Shown here piece after piece: positions 20,474 through 30,149 of a stretch of DNA of 64,000 bases. The first letter of the stretch is position 1. Each line of letters opens with the position of its first letter. The translations under genes and the position numbers were made by a program. Source of the DNA: an uncultured Clostridia bacterium (GTDB lineage Bacteria; Bacillota; Clostridia; Oscillospirales; Acutalibacteraceae); assembly GCA_947589415.1 (NCBI GenBank), contig CANQBP010000006.1:1-64000 (forward strand), in the 5' to 3' direction. Below the pieces are notes generated by a model. That model saw only the letters and a program-made list of their open reading frames with translations, had not been told where the DNA came from and made no database searches.

Positions 20474-20525
20474 GTGACATACTCCCGCCGCCTACGCTTC
20501 GCTTAGAAGCGGGGGACTTCTTGCC
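20474..20525 (-). mobile_element. Probable IS200/IS605-family right-end scar
   Basis: Minus strand GGCAAGAAGTCCCCCGCTTCTAAGCGAAGCGTAGGCGGGAGTATGTCAC resembles the RE hairpin of many IS605-type elements; no tnpA/tnpB nearby. Confidence 0.55.
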
Positions 20526-20528
20526 TAT

Positions 20529-20825
20529 TTAGGTTAAAATTGCAACGGCAGAAATTCGTTGGAGAACCGTTGAAATATTTTCCTTACCGTACTTTAAAGC
20601 CGCACCGTCATGAAAAAAGAAAAATATCGTTATACTTAAAAATGCATGAACTGCAGCCGCTATAAGAATTATATTTGCGGAAGTCTTTGCAATATTGAAA
20701 TCATACCACCCCGTAAGCATAGAATAACACATACTCCCGCCATGACAGCATAACGCCGCTGTTGCCGCTAATCCTGCGATTGCATTTATTTTTTTAAATC
20801 GAGCCGAATATTTCCATCAGCTTAT
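20529..20825 (-). pseudogene. Remnant of succinate dehydrogenase/fumarate reductase cytochrome b subunit
   Basis: KKINAIAGLAATAALCCHGGSMCYSMLTGWYDFNIAKTSANIILIAAAVHAFLSITIFFFF...LQRISAVAILT*; upstream ATG (MEIFGSI) out of frame at an A7 run; truncated next to the IS scar. Confidence 0.65.
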
Positions 20826-20861
20826 CGTCACCTCATTTTGATAATGTATTTATACAAAAAA

Positions 20862-20893
20862 GATGTCCCCCAAATTTAATACGGAACATCTTT
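20862..20893. terminator. Terminator-like hairpin
   Basis: AAAGATGT ... ACATCTTT. Confidence 0.5.
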
Positions 20894-20906
20894 ATGTAAT
20901 TGATAT

Positions 20907-21716
20907 TCAGTTTTTTGCATCGGAAATTGAACCGTTACCGCTGACAGAAATAACAATCCGCAAAATATAATATACCAATTCCAAAGCCGAAAGTATCATA
21001 TCGTTAATGTACTGTATATTATACAGTCTGAACAGTTTCTTAATTTCCGTTATTTCTTCTTCGGTAACCATTGAACTTTTGCGGAGAAGCTCATAGGATC
21101 TCTCTTGTGCCTTTTTTTCCGTTTTCAGCATTAAAATCGAAAGAATAAAGGACAGCAAATAGAAAAGTACGGCAATGAACACAAGGGCGATCATGACCCA
21201 ACCTTGAGAATTAAAAATCAATACGTCCAAAAGGACTCCTATAAGTATAAGCGGTATAAACGCAAACGGCCCGAGAATTATTATGGGGTCGAGAACGACT
21301 CTTTTTCTCATATCGGGATCTCCCTCTTTATCAAGAACCGCAAGCGCAGATTTTTGTGCCCCCATCGCAAGAGCAGCAATACTTTTCTTATTCTTTGTTC
21401 TTCTCCTAAGCCTTACTTTTTTAAAATGGTGACTGTAACTGTTTCCGAAAACCAAAGAACCTACGGTTTTGACCTTGATATAATCCAATCCGTTTTCATC
21501 GAGAATTTTTCTTGCCGTTTCCTCACCCGTCAGATCGGCACTGTTCGGTTTACGATTATACTTTGAATAAGAAACCGCAAGAACAATACTAATTACTATT
21601 GACACAAGAGCTACAATACATATAAACACCACTACTACAACCAATGCGATTCCCAAAGCGGTATGACCGTTGCCCAAATCCATAAAAAAATCCATTAAAT
21701 CATCATAATTATCCAT
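20907..21716 (-). CDS. YugP-like (Zn_peptidase_2) membrane protein lacking the HExxH motif
   Basis: YSKYNRKPNSADLTGEETARKILDENGLDYIKV matches the YugP N-terminal region; the expected AHExGHA segment reads ALAMGAQKSALAVLDKEGD. Confidence 0.65.
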   Translation of the reverse strand: MDNYDDLMDFFMDLGNGHTALGIALVVVVVFICIVALVSIVISIVLAVSYSKYNRKPNSADLTGEETARKILDENGLDYIKVKTVGSLVFGNSYSHHFKKVRLRRRTKNKKSIAALAMGAQKSALAVLDKEGDPDMRKRVVLDPIIILGPFAFIPLILIGVLLDVLIFNSQGWVMIALVFIAVLFYLLSFILSILMLKTEKKAQERSYELLRKSSMVTEEEITEIKKLFRLYNIQYINDMILSALELVYYILRIVISVSGNGSISDAKN

Positions 21717-21887
21717 ATCCGTACTCCTTACCTACAAATTCGTTTTGCAGAAAATTTTAAACAAAAACACATATGCCGTAATGATTTAAGAGCTTTTGCT
21801 TTTATCTGCGATACCCCACTTTAAATCATACCACTTAGCTAAAATTTTTCGGGTTTTTGACAGTAAAAACGGAAAAAAATGGCTGAA

Positions 21888-21912
21888 AGGTGCATGGCAC
21901 CTAAATTTTTTT
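21888..21912 (+). terminator. Terminator-like hairpin just inside the IS left end
   Basis: AGGTGCatgGCACCT followed by AAATTTTTTTG. Confidence 0.55.
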
Positions 21913-21979
21913 GTCAAATTTCAAAAAAATACTTGCGGTATGTGTTGGTATGTGATATAATAGTAGAGGGTGTGACAAG

Positions 21980-23728
21980 ATGCATTTATATATAGATAGG
22001 GGTAAATACGGACATAACACGCTTTACGTTTCCAAAACATTCAGAAAAGAAAATGGAAAAACAACAAGCAAGATTATAGAGAAGCTCGGAAGATATGATG
22101 ATCTTCTGAAAGAGCATGAAGATCCTATAGCTTGGGCAAAAGAATATATAGACAAACTTAACGAGGAAGAAAAAAGGCAGAAAGCCAAGCCAATCACGGT
22201 TACTTGCCGATCCCAAACACTGATAGATAAGAACAATGATGTATTGTTTGATGGCGGATATTTGTTTTTACAAAAATACCTGTATTTGCTTGGTATTGAT
22301 AAGATTTGCAAAAAGATAAGTAAAAAATATGAATTTGACTATAGTTTAAGGGATATACTTGCAGTTTTGATATACGGACGGATACTGTCGCCGGCTTCAA
22401 AACTCGGTACCTATGAATATTCAAAAAAGCTGCTTGAACATTATGATTTTGAGCTGCAGGATGTTTACAGGGCATTGGAAGTAATAGCAAAAGAGATAAA
22501 TTTCATTCAAGCAGAGCTTTATAAAAACAGTTTGAAATTGGGAAAGAGAAATGATAAAATTCTTTATTATGACTGCACAAACTACTATTTTGAGATAGAG
22601 CATGAAAGCGGCATGAGGAAATACGGAAATTCAAAAGAAAACAGACCAAATCCTATTGTAGAAATGGGACTGTTTATGGATGCCGACGGTATTCCGCTCG
22701 CATTTTGCCTGCATGACGGAAATACTAACGAGCAGAAAACTATGCAGCCTCTTGAAAAGCAGATTATGCAGGACTTCGGAAAATCTCAATTTGTGGTGTG
22801 TACTGATGCAGGACTTTCCTCCTCGGCAAATCGCAGGTTCAATGATATTGGCGGAAGAGCTTTTATCACCGTACAGTCATTAAAGAAGATGAAAAACTTT
22901 CAGAAAGAATGGGCATTAGACCCGAAAGGCTGGCATTTACCAAGTTCGGCAGAAATATTTGACCTTAATAAAGTTCTTTCGGACACTGACTTATACGAAA
23001 AATACAAGCACAGCACATTTTACAAGGAATTATGGTTCAATGAAAACAATATTGAGCAAAGGTTTATTGTAAGTTTTTCAATCAAATACATGAATTATCA
23101 ACGCAAAATACGAAACGAGCAGATTGAGAGAGCAAAAAGTGCATTATGTTCCGTCAAAAAAACTGAACGGACAAGGCAGTCGGATTTTAAGCGTTTTATC
23201 ACTAAAACCTCAGTTACCGAAAACGGAGAGGTAGCGGAAACCAAAGTATATTCGCTGAATGAAGAAAAAATCATCGAAGAACAAAAATACGATGGTTTCT
23301 ATTGTGTTGCAACAAATCTTTTTGACGATGCGTGTGAGATAATACGTATAAACAGCAAAAGATGGGAAATTGAAGAAAGCTTTCGTATTATGAAAACGGA
23401 ATTTTCCGCAAGACCGGTCTTTCTGCACCGGGATGACAGAATATCTGCTCATTTTACAACTTGCTTCATATCTCTTATGCTTTTCAGAATTTTTGAAAAA
23501 GCTTTCGGTCATAAATACACTGCACAGGAGATTATTAAGAATCTGCGTCAGATTAAATTCTTCAAAACGACCGAGGGATATATGCCTGCCTATACCAGAA
23601 CCGACTTTACCGACCTTTTACATGATATTTTTGGCATCCGCACTGATTTTCAGATCATTCCCTTTTCTCATATGAAAAAAATTATTTCCTATTCAAAAAA
23701 AGAAATCACATACTACATTTCCAAATGA
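21980..23728 (+). CDS. IS1634-family transposase
   Basis: 582 aa; RGKYGHNTLYVSKTFRKENGKTTSKIIEKLGRYDDL N-terminus, YYDCTNYYFE, CTDAGLSSSANR, RWEIEESFRIMKTEFSARPVFLHRDDRISAHFTTCFISLML. Confidence 0.93.
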   Translation: MHLYIDRGKYGHNTLYVSKTFRKENGKTTSKIIEKLGRYDDLLKEHEDPIAWAKEYIDKLNEEEKRQKAKPITVTCRSQTLIDKNNDVLFDGGYLFLQKYLYLLGIDKICKKISKKYEFDYSLRDILAVLIYGRILSPASKLGTYEYSKKLLEHYDFELQDVYRALEVIAKEINFIQAELYKNSLKLGKRNDKILYYDCTNYYFEIEHESGMRKYGNSKENRPNPIVEMGLFMDADGIPLAFCLHDGNTNEQKTMQPLEKQIMQDFGKSQFVVCTDAGLSSSANRRFNDIGGRAFITVQSLKKMKNFQKEWALDPKGWHLPSSAEIFDLNKVLSDTDLYEKYKHSTFYKELWFNENNIEQRFIVSFSIKYMNYQRKIRNEQIERAKSALCSVKKTERTRQSDFKRFITKTSVTENGEVAETKVYSLNEEKIIEEQKYDGFYCVATNLFDDACEIIRINSKRWEIEESFRIMKTEFSARPVFLHRDDRISAHFTTCFISLMLFRIFEKAFGHKYTAQEIIKNLRQIKFFKTTEGYMPAYTRTDFTDLLHDIFGIRTDFQIIPFSHMKKIISYSKKEITYYISK

Positions 23729-23734
23729 TTCAAA

Positions 23735-23776
23735 AACGCTCAAAAGTCGCCTGCCTTGCGGCTTTTGAACGTTTTT
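23735..23776 (+). terminator. Terminator-like hairpin downstream of the transposase
   Basis: AAAACGcTCAAAAGtCGC ... GCGgCTTTTGAaCGTTTTT. Confidence 0.65.
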
Positions 23777-23874
23777 CCTTCTTTTTACTGTCAAAAATGG
23801 GATTTTTTCAATATATTTTTATTAAAAACATATAGTATTTACAACATTCTCAACATTTACCATAAAACGGAAAA

Positions 23875-23915
23875 GGATTGCGGATCAGGTGTGTACATTC
23901 CCTGATCCGCAATCC
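23875..23915 (-). terminator. Terminator downstream of sigE
   Basis: GGATTGCGGATCAGG/CCTGATCCGCAATCC perfect stem; TTTTCCG follows on the minus strand. Confidence 0.8.
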
Positions 23916-23932
23916 GAAAAACAGTAATATTA

Positions 23933-24742
23933 TCACGCACTCTTGCTGTCGTCACTTATTTCTCTTTTTAATCTCCTTATTATCTTCTTTTCAAGGCGTG
24001 ATATATATGACTGAGATATTCCGAGCATATCGGCAACTTCCTTTTGAGTATGGGCTTTTTTTCCGTTAAGTCCGAATCTCAGCTCCATTATTGAAAGTTC
24101 ACGTTCATTAAGACGGTTTACAGCCTGCAAAAGCTGATTTTCTTCCGATTCCTTTTCTATGCGCATATTCACCATGTCACTGTCACTTCCGAGTATATCG
24201 GCAATAAGCAGCTCATTTCCGTCATAATCCACATTAAGCGGTTCATCAATGGAAATTTCATTTTTCTGCTGCGAACTCTTTCGCAAAAACATAAGTATTT
24301 CGTTTTCTATACAACGTGAAGCATAGGTTGCCAATTTTATACCCTTTTCGGGACGGAATGTATTGACAGCCTTAATAAGACCTATCGTTCCTATTGATAT
24401 AAGATCCTCAACACATAAATTCGGTGACTCAAATTTCTTTGCTATATAAACCACAAGCCTGAGATTATGCGTAATCAGCGGTTCTCTTGCACTTTCATCG
24501 CCGTTCTTGATACGCAGCATTATCTCATTCTCTTCCTCCGTTTTAAGCGGCGGAGGAAGTGTTTCGGGGCCGTTTATGTAATATATCCCCTCTTTGCCCA
24601 TTATCATCATACGCAGCTTTGCTAAACCGTTGACCGCCATATCGGAAACTTTTTTCAATTTACTCATATCATACCCCTTTATGAAATAACCGCTCTGTTG
24701 TCTTGGATCACGATATACCCGCATTGACGAGCGTACCCTCAC
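23933..24742 (-). CDS. sigE: Sporulation sigma factor SigE
   Basis: Sigma-70 regions 2 and 4 ([67 protein letters not shown]); directly downstream of spoIIGA. Confidence 0.92.
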   Translation of the reverse strand: MRVRSSMRVYRDPRQQSGYFIKGYDMSKLKKVSDMAVNGLAKLRMMIMGKEGIYYINGPETLPPPLKTEEENEIMLRIKNGDESAREPLITHNLRLVVYIAKKFESPNLCVEDLISIGTIGLIKAVNTFRPEKGIKLATYASRCIENEILMFLRKSSQQKNEISIDEPLNVDYDGNELLIADILGSDSDMVNMRIEKESEENQLLQAVNRLNERELSIMELRFGLNGKKAHTQKEVADMLGISQSYISRLEKKIIRRLKREISDDSKSA

Positions 24743-25605
24743 GGAATAAGCTCTGCCGGTACAAGTGCATCAGCCTCCCCCACTATCCTGCCGTTCGGAC
24801 ATAGTGCAATATACGCAGAAACCTCATATTTCTTTCCCGCTGTTTCAATACAGATATTGTCAACACGAAACGCAGCCATAACTCCCTCCCCGCCTACTGA
24901 CGAATACGGTATCATTCTCATTCCGACCGGCATCTCCCCCAACAGGTTTATATCCTTTAATTCGGGAAAATCCCCGAACAACTCCTGTTTAACAACTATT
25001 GCCATATCCCCCGAAAACGGTTCTTTCAAACCGTTGCCCGTATCCAACTTACCCATACAGCTTATTTCTCTGTCATTATACCTGATTTTCAACACACAAG
25101 CGGTATCCCCTATATCCCCCCTTCCCGTTATCCGCATAATCACTCTTAGAATAACATAGCAAACCAGTGTGGTTATAATGAGAGTGATCGGTGACATAGC
25201 TATATAAACGCTGCTGTTGCGTATCATTATGTTTTGCGGCGAAAACAACAGCCATATCGCTATCATAGCTCCGCAGTAACCGAAACTGATAAGAAAAAAT
25301 GATGCCGCCGTTTTTATAAATCTTACCTTTTCAAGCGGTGCAAATGCCGCAGCAACAACAATGCAGGCTGTCAGAAAACTGACTGCCATTGATAAGCCCG
25401 ATGAAATCGGCGGCAAAAGAATTACAAACGATGATATTCCGCCGACTGCCGCACCTGCGACCAATCTTCGTCTTTTACAGTTTAAAGACATAAATTTTTT
25501 TACCGTTAGCAATATGACATAATCAATTACAAAATTAACACAAAAAAGTATGTCTATATATATTGTCTGCTCCAAGCCACTCACTCTCCCCCTTTCCACT
25601 GACAA
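24739..25605 (-). CDS. spoIIGA: Sigma-E processing peptidase SpoIIGA
   Basis: TM helices then aspartic-protease-like [25 protein letters not shown]. Confidence 0.92.
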   Translation of the reverse strand: MSVERGRVSGLEQTIYIDILFCVNFVIDYVILLTVKKFMSLNCKRRRLVAGAAVGGISSFVILLPPISSGLSMAVSFLTACIVVAAAFAPLEKVRFIKTAASFFLISFGYCGAMIAIWLLFSPQNIMIRNSSVYIAMSPITLIITTLVCYVILRVIMRITGRGDIGDTACVLKIRYNDREISCMGKLDTGNGLKEPFSGDMAIVVKQELFGDFPELKDINLLGEMPVGMRMIPYSSVGGEGVMAAFRVDNICIETAGKKYEVSAYIALCPNGRIVGEADALVPAELIP

Positions 25606-25763
25606 AAATATGATAACACAAGGAAAGCGAATAATTTGTCTGTAATCAATTTAACTCCGTTTAAACCAAAAAATCGGAAATAACCGCACGGGGTGTTTTT
25701 TTTAGGTCATTTTTTACACAAACACCCCTGCTAAACAATTATTGCGGCTCTAAGGATTTTCAA

Positions 25764-26135
25764 TCATGTTGCAGATCTGTGTACATTTTCGGCAGCAAGA
25801 CCGAAACTGATTGACAATGCCTCGTCAACCTTATACATATCATAGGGACTAAGACTTCCCATCTTTTCCTTGAGGCGGGTTTTGTCTATTGTTCTTATCT
25901 GCTCAAGCAGCACGACCGAATCCTTAGCAAGACCGCTGTGGTCTGCATACAGCTTAATATGGGTTGGCAGTTTTGCTTTTGATCCTCTGCTCGTAATAGC
26001 TGCCGCTATTACAGTCGGACTGTATCTGTTTCCTATATTATTCTGTATTATCAGTACCGGACGTATTCCGCCCTGCTCCGAACCTACAACGGGACTCAGA
26101 TCTGCATAATAAATATCTCCTCGTCTGACCAGCAT
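25764..26135 (-). CDS. mazF: MazF/PemK-family endoribonuclease (EndoA/NdoA-like)
   Basis: [59 protein letters not shown]. Confidence 0.94.
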   Translation of the reverse strand: MLVRRGDIYYADLSPVVGSEQGGIRPVLIIQNNIGNRYSPTVIAAAITSRGSKAKLPTHIKLYADHSGLAKDSVVLLEQIRTIDKTRLKEKMGSLSPYDMYKVDEALSISFGLAAENVHRSAT

Positions 26136-26437
26136 AGCTTTTCACGCTCCGAATTTTTTATTTTTTGTACCGATAATAATATTTTGTCCCTCACGAACAA
26201 AAATAATCACTGCCTACGAATTCGGCACACTATATATTATTCAAAATTCATATCGTTTGAGCCTGCATAATTATTTCCAAAATTTATGTATCTCCGCTTT
26301 CGACAAATATTTTTTTATCGCCTCCTTTACATCAATGCACCGTCCGTAAGCCTTGATATATTTTAATATATGCTGATACGTTATCTTTAAGAACCGTACC
26401 CGCCCATAAATTTATTAAATCCATACAAAAAGCACAA

Positions 26438-26473
26438 GCTGTCATATCGGTTTGTTATATCCGATATGACAGC
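26438..26473 (-). terminator. Terminator downstream of the rluA-like gene
   Basis: GCTGTCATATCGG/CCGATATGACAGC perfect 13-bp stem. Confidence 0.75.
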
Positions 26474-26485
26474 CTCACTGTCCTG

Positions 26486-27340
26486 CTATATGCATTTTAC
26501 TTCTTTAAAAAAGTTTATATCATTACGTACAGTTAATTCTTTACCGCTTTCGGGGTGTATAAAGCGTATTTCCCCGCAATGCAGACATTGACGAGGGAAC
26601 TTTTCGGTACTTCCCCCATACATATCGTCACCTGCGAGCGGGTGACCCTTACATGAAAAATGCGCCCTTATCTGATGTGTTCGTCCGGTTTCAAGACGTA
26701 TTTCAAGAAGTGTATATTCGTCATTATAATTTTTTACGGCTTTGTAGTGGGTTACTGCCCTCACACCTCCCTCTCCGATCTCCCGTTGAATCCCATGTCC
26801 TTCTTTCAAACGGAGCGGTTCGTCTATTGTTCCGCTGCCTTCAATTCTGCCCTCACACAATGCAAAATACAGTTTTTCCGTATGATTTTTCAAAAATGCG
26901 GCGGCATAGGCATTTTTTGCGGAAAGTACAAGCCCCGATGTATCCTTATCAAGTCTGTTGATAACACGGAATATATAATTTTCACCCTTATTCAATGCAT
27001 GAAAAGCAGCGGCATTTGCAAGCGTATCAAGTTTGTGGTCTTTTACCGGATGTACCGGCATATGAGGCGGTTTATTAAATATTATAATTTGGTCGTCCTC
27101 ATATACTACCTCAACAGGCAAATCAACGGGTTCGATGTACATATGGTCTTTGGGAAAATTAAGATCTATAATATCGCCGGCACGGAGTATGTCTATGCTG
27201 CGAATATGTTCACCGTTACGGGTAATCCCCATTTCTGTCCTTTTCAGTTTTGTAAGCGTCCTTGCCGATACCGAGCAATGCTTTCTCAAAAAGTCCTTTA
27301 CACATATACGATCAAGTTCTACGGGAACGGTAAATCTCAT
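26486..27340 (-). CDS. RluA-family pseudouridine synthase
   Basis: S4-like N-terminus; NRLDKDTSGLVLSAKN; ETGRTHQIRAHFSCKGHPLAGDDMYG. Confidence 0.94.
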   Translation of the reverse strand: MRFTVPVELDRICVKDFLRKHCSVSARTLTKLKRTEMGITRNGEHIRSIDILRAGDIIDLNFPKDHMYIEPVDLPVEVVYEDDQIIIFNKPPHMPVHPVKDHKLDTLANAAAFHALNKGENYIFRVINRLDKDTSGLVLSAKNAYAAAFLKNHTEKLYFALCEGRIEGSGTIDEPLRLKEGHGIQREIGEGGVRAVTHYKAVKNYNDEYTLLEIRLETGRTHQIRAHFSCKGHPLAGDDMYGGSTEKFPRQCLHCGEIRFIHPESGKELTVRNDINFFKEVKCI

Positions 27341-28056
27341 ATCATGCCCTCCATAGAAATATCCTTTATTTCAATAAGGCGGTTTATTCTGTAATCGCAC
27401 AAGCTGTTTGGCATTTCTATCAGGTTATTCGGATCATAAATACAAGTTTTAAGTCCCGCATTTTTCCCGCCCTGCATATCGGCCGTGAGCGAATCACCGA
27501 CAACGATAATTTTTTCCTTGTCTTTTTCGTCCGTGTCTGCGAGGACATAATCAAAAAATTCTTTCATGGGTTTCTGAAATCCTGCCTCTTCGGAAGTATA
27601 AATTTTTTTTATAAAACCCGTTATATTCGTTTCGCTAAAACGCCCTCTCTGTACGGTTTTAAATCCGTTAGTTATTATGTATATATCAAATATACCGGAT
27701 AATTCTTTCAGTGCTTCATATACACCGTCTATAAGCACACCCTGCCTTGAAAGCTGAAAAATATATTCATCTGCCAGCTCGGAAGTATTTTTAAAACCGT
27801 TAAAACATTTTTCGGTAAGCTCTTTAAAACGTTGTATTCTAAGCTCCGAACGTGTTGTTTTATTCTGCTCAAGCTCTTTCCATAGCCTGTCGTTAATAAC
27901 ACAGAAATTTTTGTATACACGTTCATTAAACTTCAAGCCGAAACTTTCGACCGTATTTTTCAAAGCATTATATTCACACACCGGAAAATCAAAAATAGTA
28001 TTATCAGCATCCATAAGAATAGTTGTAAATTTCATAAAACCGACAAATCCCCCCAA
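27337..28056 (-). CDS. HAD-superfamily hydrolase, YjjG-type
   Basis: LMDADNTIFDF; TNGFKTVQRGRF; VVGDSLTADMQGGKNAGLKTC; start likely the internal MKFTT. Confidence 0.88.
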   Translation of the reverse strand: MGGFVGFMKFTTILMDADNTIFDFPVCEYNALKNTVESFGLKFNERVYKNFCVINDRLWKELEQNKTTRSELRIQRFKELTEKCFNGFKNTSELADEYIFQLSRQGVLIDGVYEALKELSGIFDIYIITNGFKTVQRGRFSETNITGFIKKIYTSEEAGFQKPMKEFFDYVLADTDEKDKEKIIVVGDSLTADMQGGKNAGLKTCIYDPNNLIEMPNSLCDYRINRLIEIKDISMEGMI

Positions 28057-28181
28057 AGCAAAAGGACTCCCGCAAAACGCATATCAAAATGCCCGTGCGG
28101 AAGTCTTTTTATCTGTCTTATATCAACGTATCCGTTCAAATAAACCCGCACATTATTTTAACAGTATTTTCGCTGTCGCAA

Positions 28182-29489
28182 TCAAGCGGGGTCACGTTTA
28201 ATTTTTTGTCTTGCCGATTTTGTTGTTGTGACCTTGCGTGTCCTATGCTTATTTTTTATGCGCTCAACAACAGGTTCGCCATCTCCTCTTGCAGCCTCGG
28301 CAGTTATTATTATCTTGGATATCGTTTCGTCCGAGGGTGCTTCATACATGAGGTTTTTAAGAAGTTCCTCCATGATCGAACGCAGTCCCCTCGCTCCGGT
28401 ATGACGCTCTATCGCCTTTTTTGCTATCTCAAGCAACGCACCCTCACCAAAAACAAGACTTACATCATCTAATTCAAAAAGTTTTGTATATTGTTTGACA
28501 AGAGAATTTTTAGGCTCTTCAAGAATACGCACAAGCGCATTTTCATCAAGACCGTTAAGTGCGGTAACTACGGGAAGTCTGCCGACGAGTTCCGGTATCA
28601 GTCCGAACCTGACAAGATCCTGCGGTATGACGTCCTGCATCCAACTTGTCGTATCAAGTTCAGTTTTTGCCTTGACTTCAGCATTAAATCCGAGTGTGGA
28701 AGATCCCAGCCGTTTTTCGACCGTTTTCTCAAGACCGTCAAAAGCTCCTCCGCATATAAACAGAATATTCGATGTGTCGATCTGTATAAATTCCTGATTG
28801 GGGTGTTTTCTCCCGCCGTTCGGGGGAACATTTGAAACAGTCCCTTCAAGTATTTTAAGAAGAGCCTGCTGAACTCCCTCTCCGCTGACATCTCGTGTTA
28901 TGGAGGGATTTTCGGACTTTCTTGCTATCTTATCTATTTCATCAACATAGATAATACCACGCTCGGCTCTTGCCACATCATAATCAGCAGCCTGTATAAG
29001 ACGAAGAAGAATATTTTCCACATCTTCGCCAACATAGCCGGCCTCGGTAAGCGTTGTAGCATCAGCAATAGCAAACGGAACATCAAGTATCTTCGCAAGC
29101 GTTTGGGCAAGAAGTGTCTTTCCCACACCCGACGGCCCGAGCAAAAGAATATTGCTTTTGTTGAGAACGACATCGTCATCATCATGGTAATTGATTCTTT
29201 TATAATGATTATATACAGATACCGAAAGCGATATTTTCGCTTCTTCCTGACCTATAACATATTCATCAAGCAGGTTCTTAATTTCCATCGGCTTCGGTAA
29301 TTCGCCCAAATCAATGAAAAACTCATCGTCCATTTCTTCTTCTTTAAGAATATCATTACAGGCAGCAACACATTCATCACAAATATATGCTCCCGCACCC
29401 TGTATAATTCGACCTACAAGTTCCTGCGATTTCCCGCAGAAAGAGCAGACCACTCTTCTTTTGCTATCGTCCTTATTCGACATTTGCAC
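28182..29489 (-). CDS. clpX: ATP-dependent Clp protease ATP-binding subunit ClpX
   Basis: N-terminal C4 zinc domain; [34 protein letters not shown]. Confidence 0.98.
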   Translation of the reverse strand: MQMSNKDDSKRRVVCSFCGKSQELVGRIIQGAGAYICDECVAACNDILKEEEMDDEFFIDLGELPKPMEIKNLLDEYVIGQEEAKISLSVSVYNHYKRINYHDDDDVVLNKSNILLLGPSGVGKTLLAQTLAKILDVPFAIADATTLTEAGYVGEDVENILLRLIQAADYDVARAERGIIYVDEIDKIARKSENPSITRDVSGEGVQQALLKILEGTVSNVPPNGGRKHPNQEFIQIDTSNILFICGGAFDGLEKTVEKRLGSSTLGFNAEVKAKTELDTTSWMQDVIPQDLVRFGLIPELVGRLPVVTALNGLDENALVRILEEPKNSLVKQYTKLFELDDVSLVFGEGALLEIAKKAIERHTGARGLRSIMEELLKNLMYEAPSDETISKIIITAEAARGDGEPVVERIKNKHRTRKVTTTKSARQKIKRDPA

Positions 29490-29495
29490 AGCTCC

Positions 29496-30098
29496 TTATC
29501 GTTGTGTAATCACCTTATCAATAAGACCGTATTCAAGAGCCTGCTGAGCAGTCATGAAATTATCACGCTCGGTATCTCTTGCTATCACCTCAAGCGGCTG
29601 TCCGGTATTTTTAGAAAGAATTTCATTGAGCTTTTTCTTTGTCTGTACAATATGATCCGCATGAATCATAATATCCGTTGCCTGACCTTGAGCGCCGCCG
29701 CTCGGCTGATGAATCATAATGTCACTGTTCGGGAGAGCGAAACGCTTTCCCTTTGTACCTGCCGCAAGAAGAAATGCGCCCATGCTTGCAGCCATACCCA
29801 TACATATTGTAGACACATCACATTTTATATACTGCATTGTATCATAAATCGCCATACCGTCCGTTACAGAACCTCCCGGACTGTTTATATAAAGACTTAT
29901 GTCCTTTGTTGAATCCTGTCCCTCAAGGAAAAGAAGCTGCGCGACAACAAGACTCGCCGTTACATTGTTCACTTCCTCGGTGAGCATTATTATTCTGTCA
30001 TTAAGAAGTCTTGAATAAATATCGTACGAACGTTCTCCTCTGTTCGTCTGTTCAATTACATAAGGTACCAATGCCATAATAAATAACCCCCGTTTCAC
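29496..30098 (-). CDS. clpP: ATP-dependent Clp protease proteolytic subunit
   Basis: [25 protein letters not shown]; catalytic MGAFLLAAG context; [13 protein letters not shown]. Confidence 0.98.
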   Translation of the reverse strand: MKRGLFIMALVPYVIEQTNRGERSYDIYSRLLNDRIIMLTEEVNNVTASLVVAQLLFLEGQDSTKDISLYINSPGGSVTDGMAIYDTMQYIKCDVSTICMGMAASMGAFLLAAGTKGKRFALPNSDIMIHQPSGGAQGQATDIMIHADHIVQTKKKLNEILSKNTGQPLEVIARDTERDNFMTAQQALEYGLIDKVITQR

Positions 30099-30149
30099 TA
30101 ATTTTATATTTAACAGTATATTTATATTTTATTCAGCTTTAAGAAATAC

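Larger units (their letters stand above)
21854..23797 (+). mobile_element. IS1634-type insertion sequence (minimum extent)
   Basis: Inverted repeats TTTTTGACAGTAAAAA (21854-21869) and TTTTTACTGTCAAAAA (23782-23797) flank the transposase; outer ends and target duplication unresolved. Confidence 0.8.

Noticed and set aside
14829-25625. Shared ATAACACAAGGAA at the femX hairpin and near 25613
   Set aside because: A 13-nt AT-rich match in 64 kb is expected by chance; no shared context
26660-27394. 244-aa plus-strand ORF opposite the RluA-family gene
   Set aside because: Antisense to a clear pseudouridine synthase; no recognisable domains or RBS
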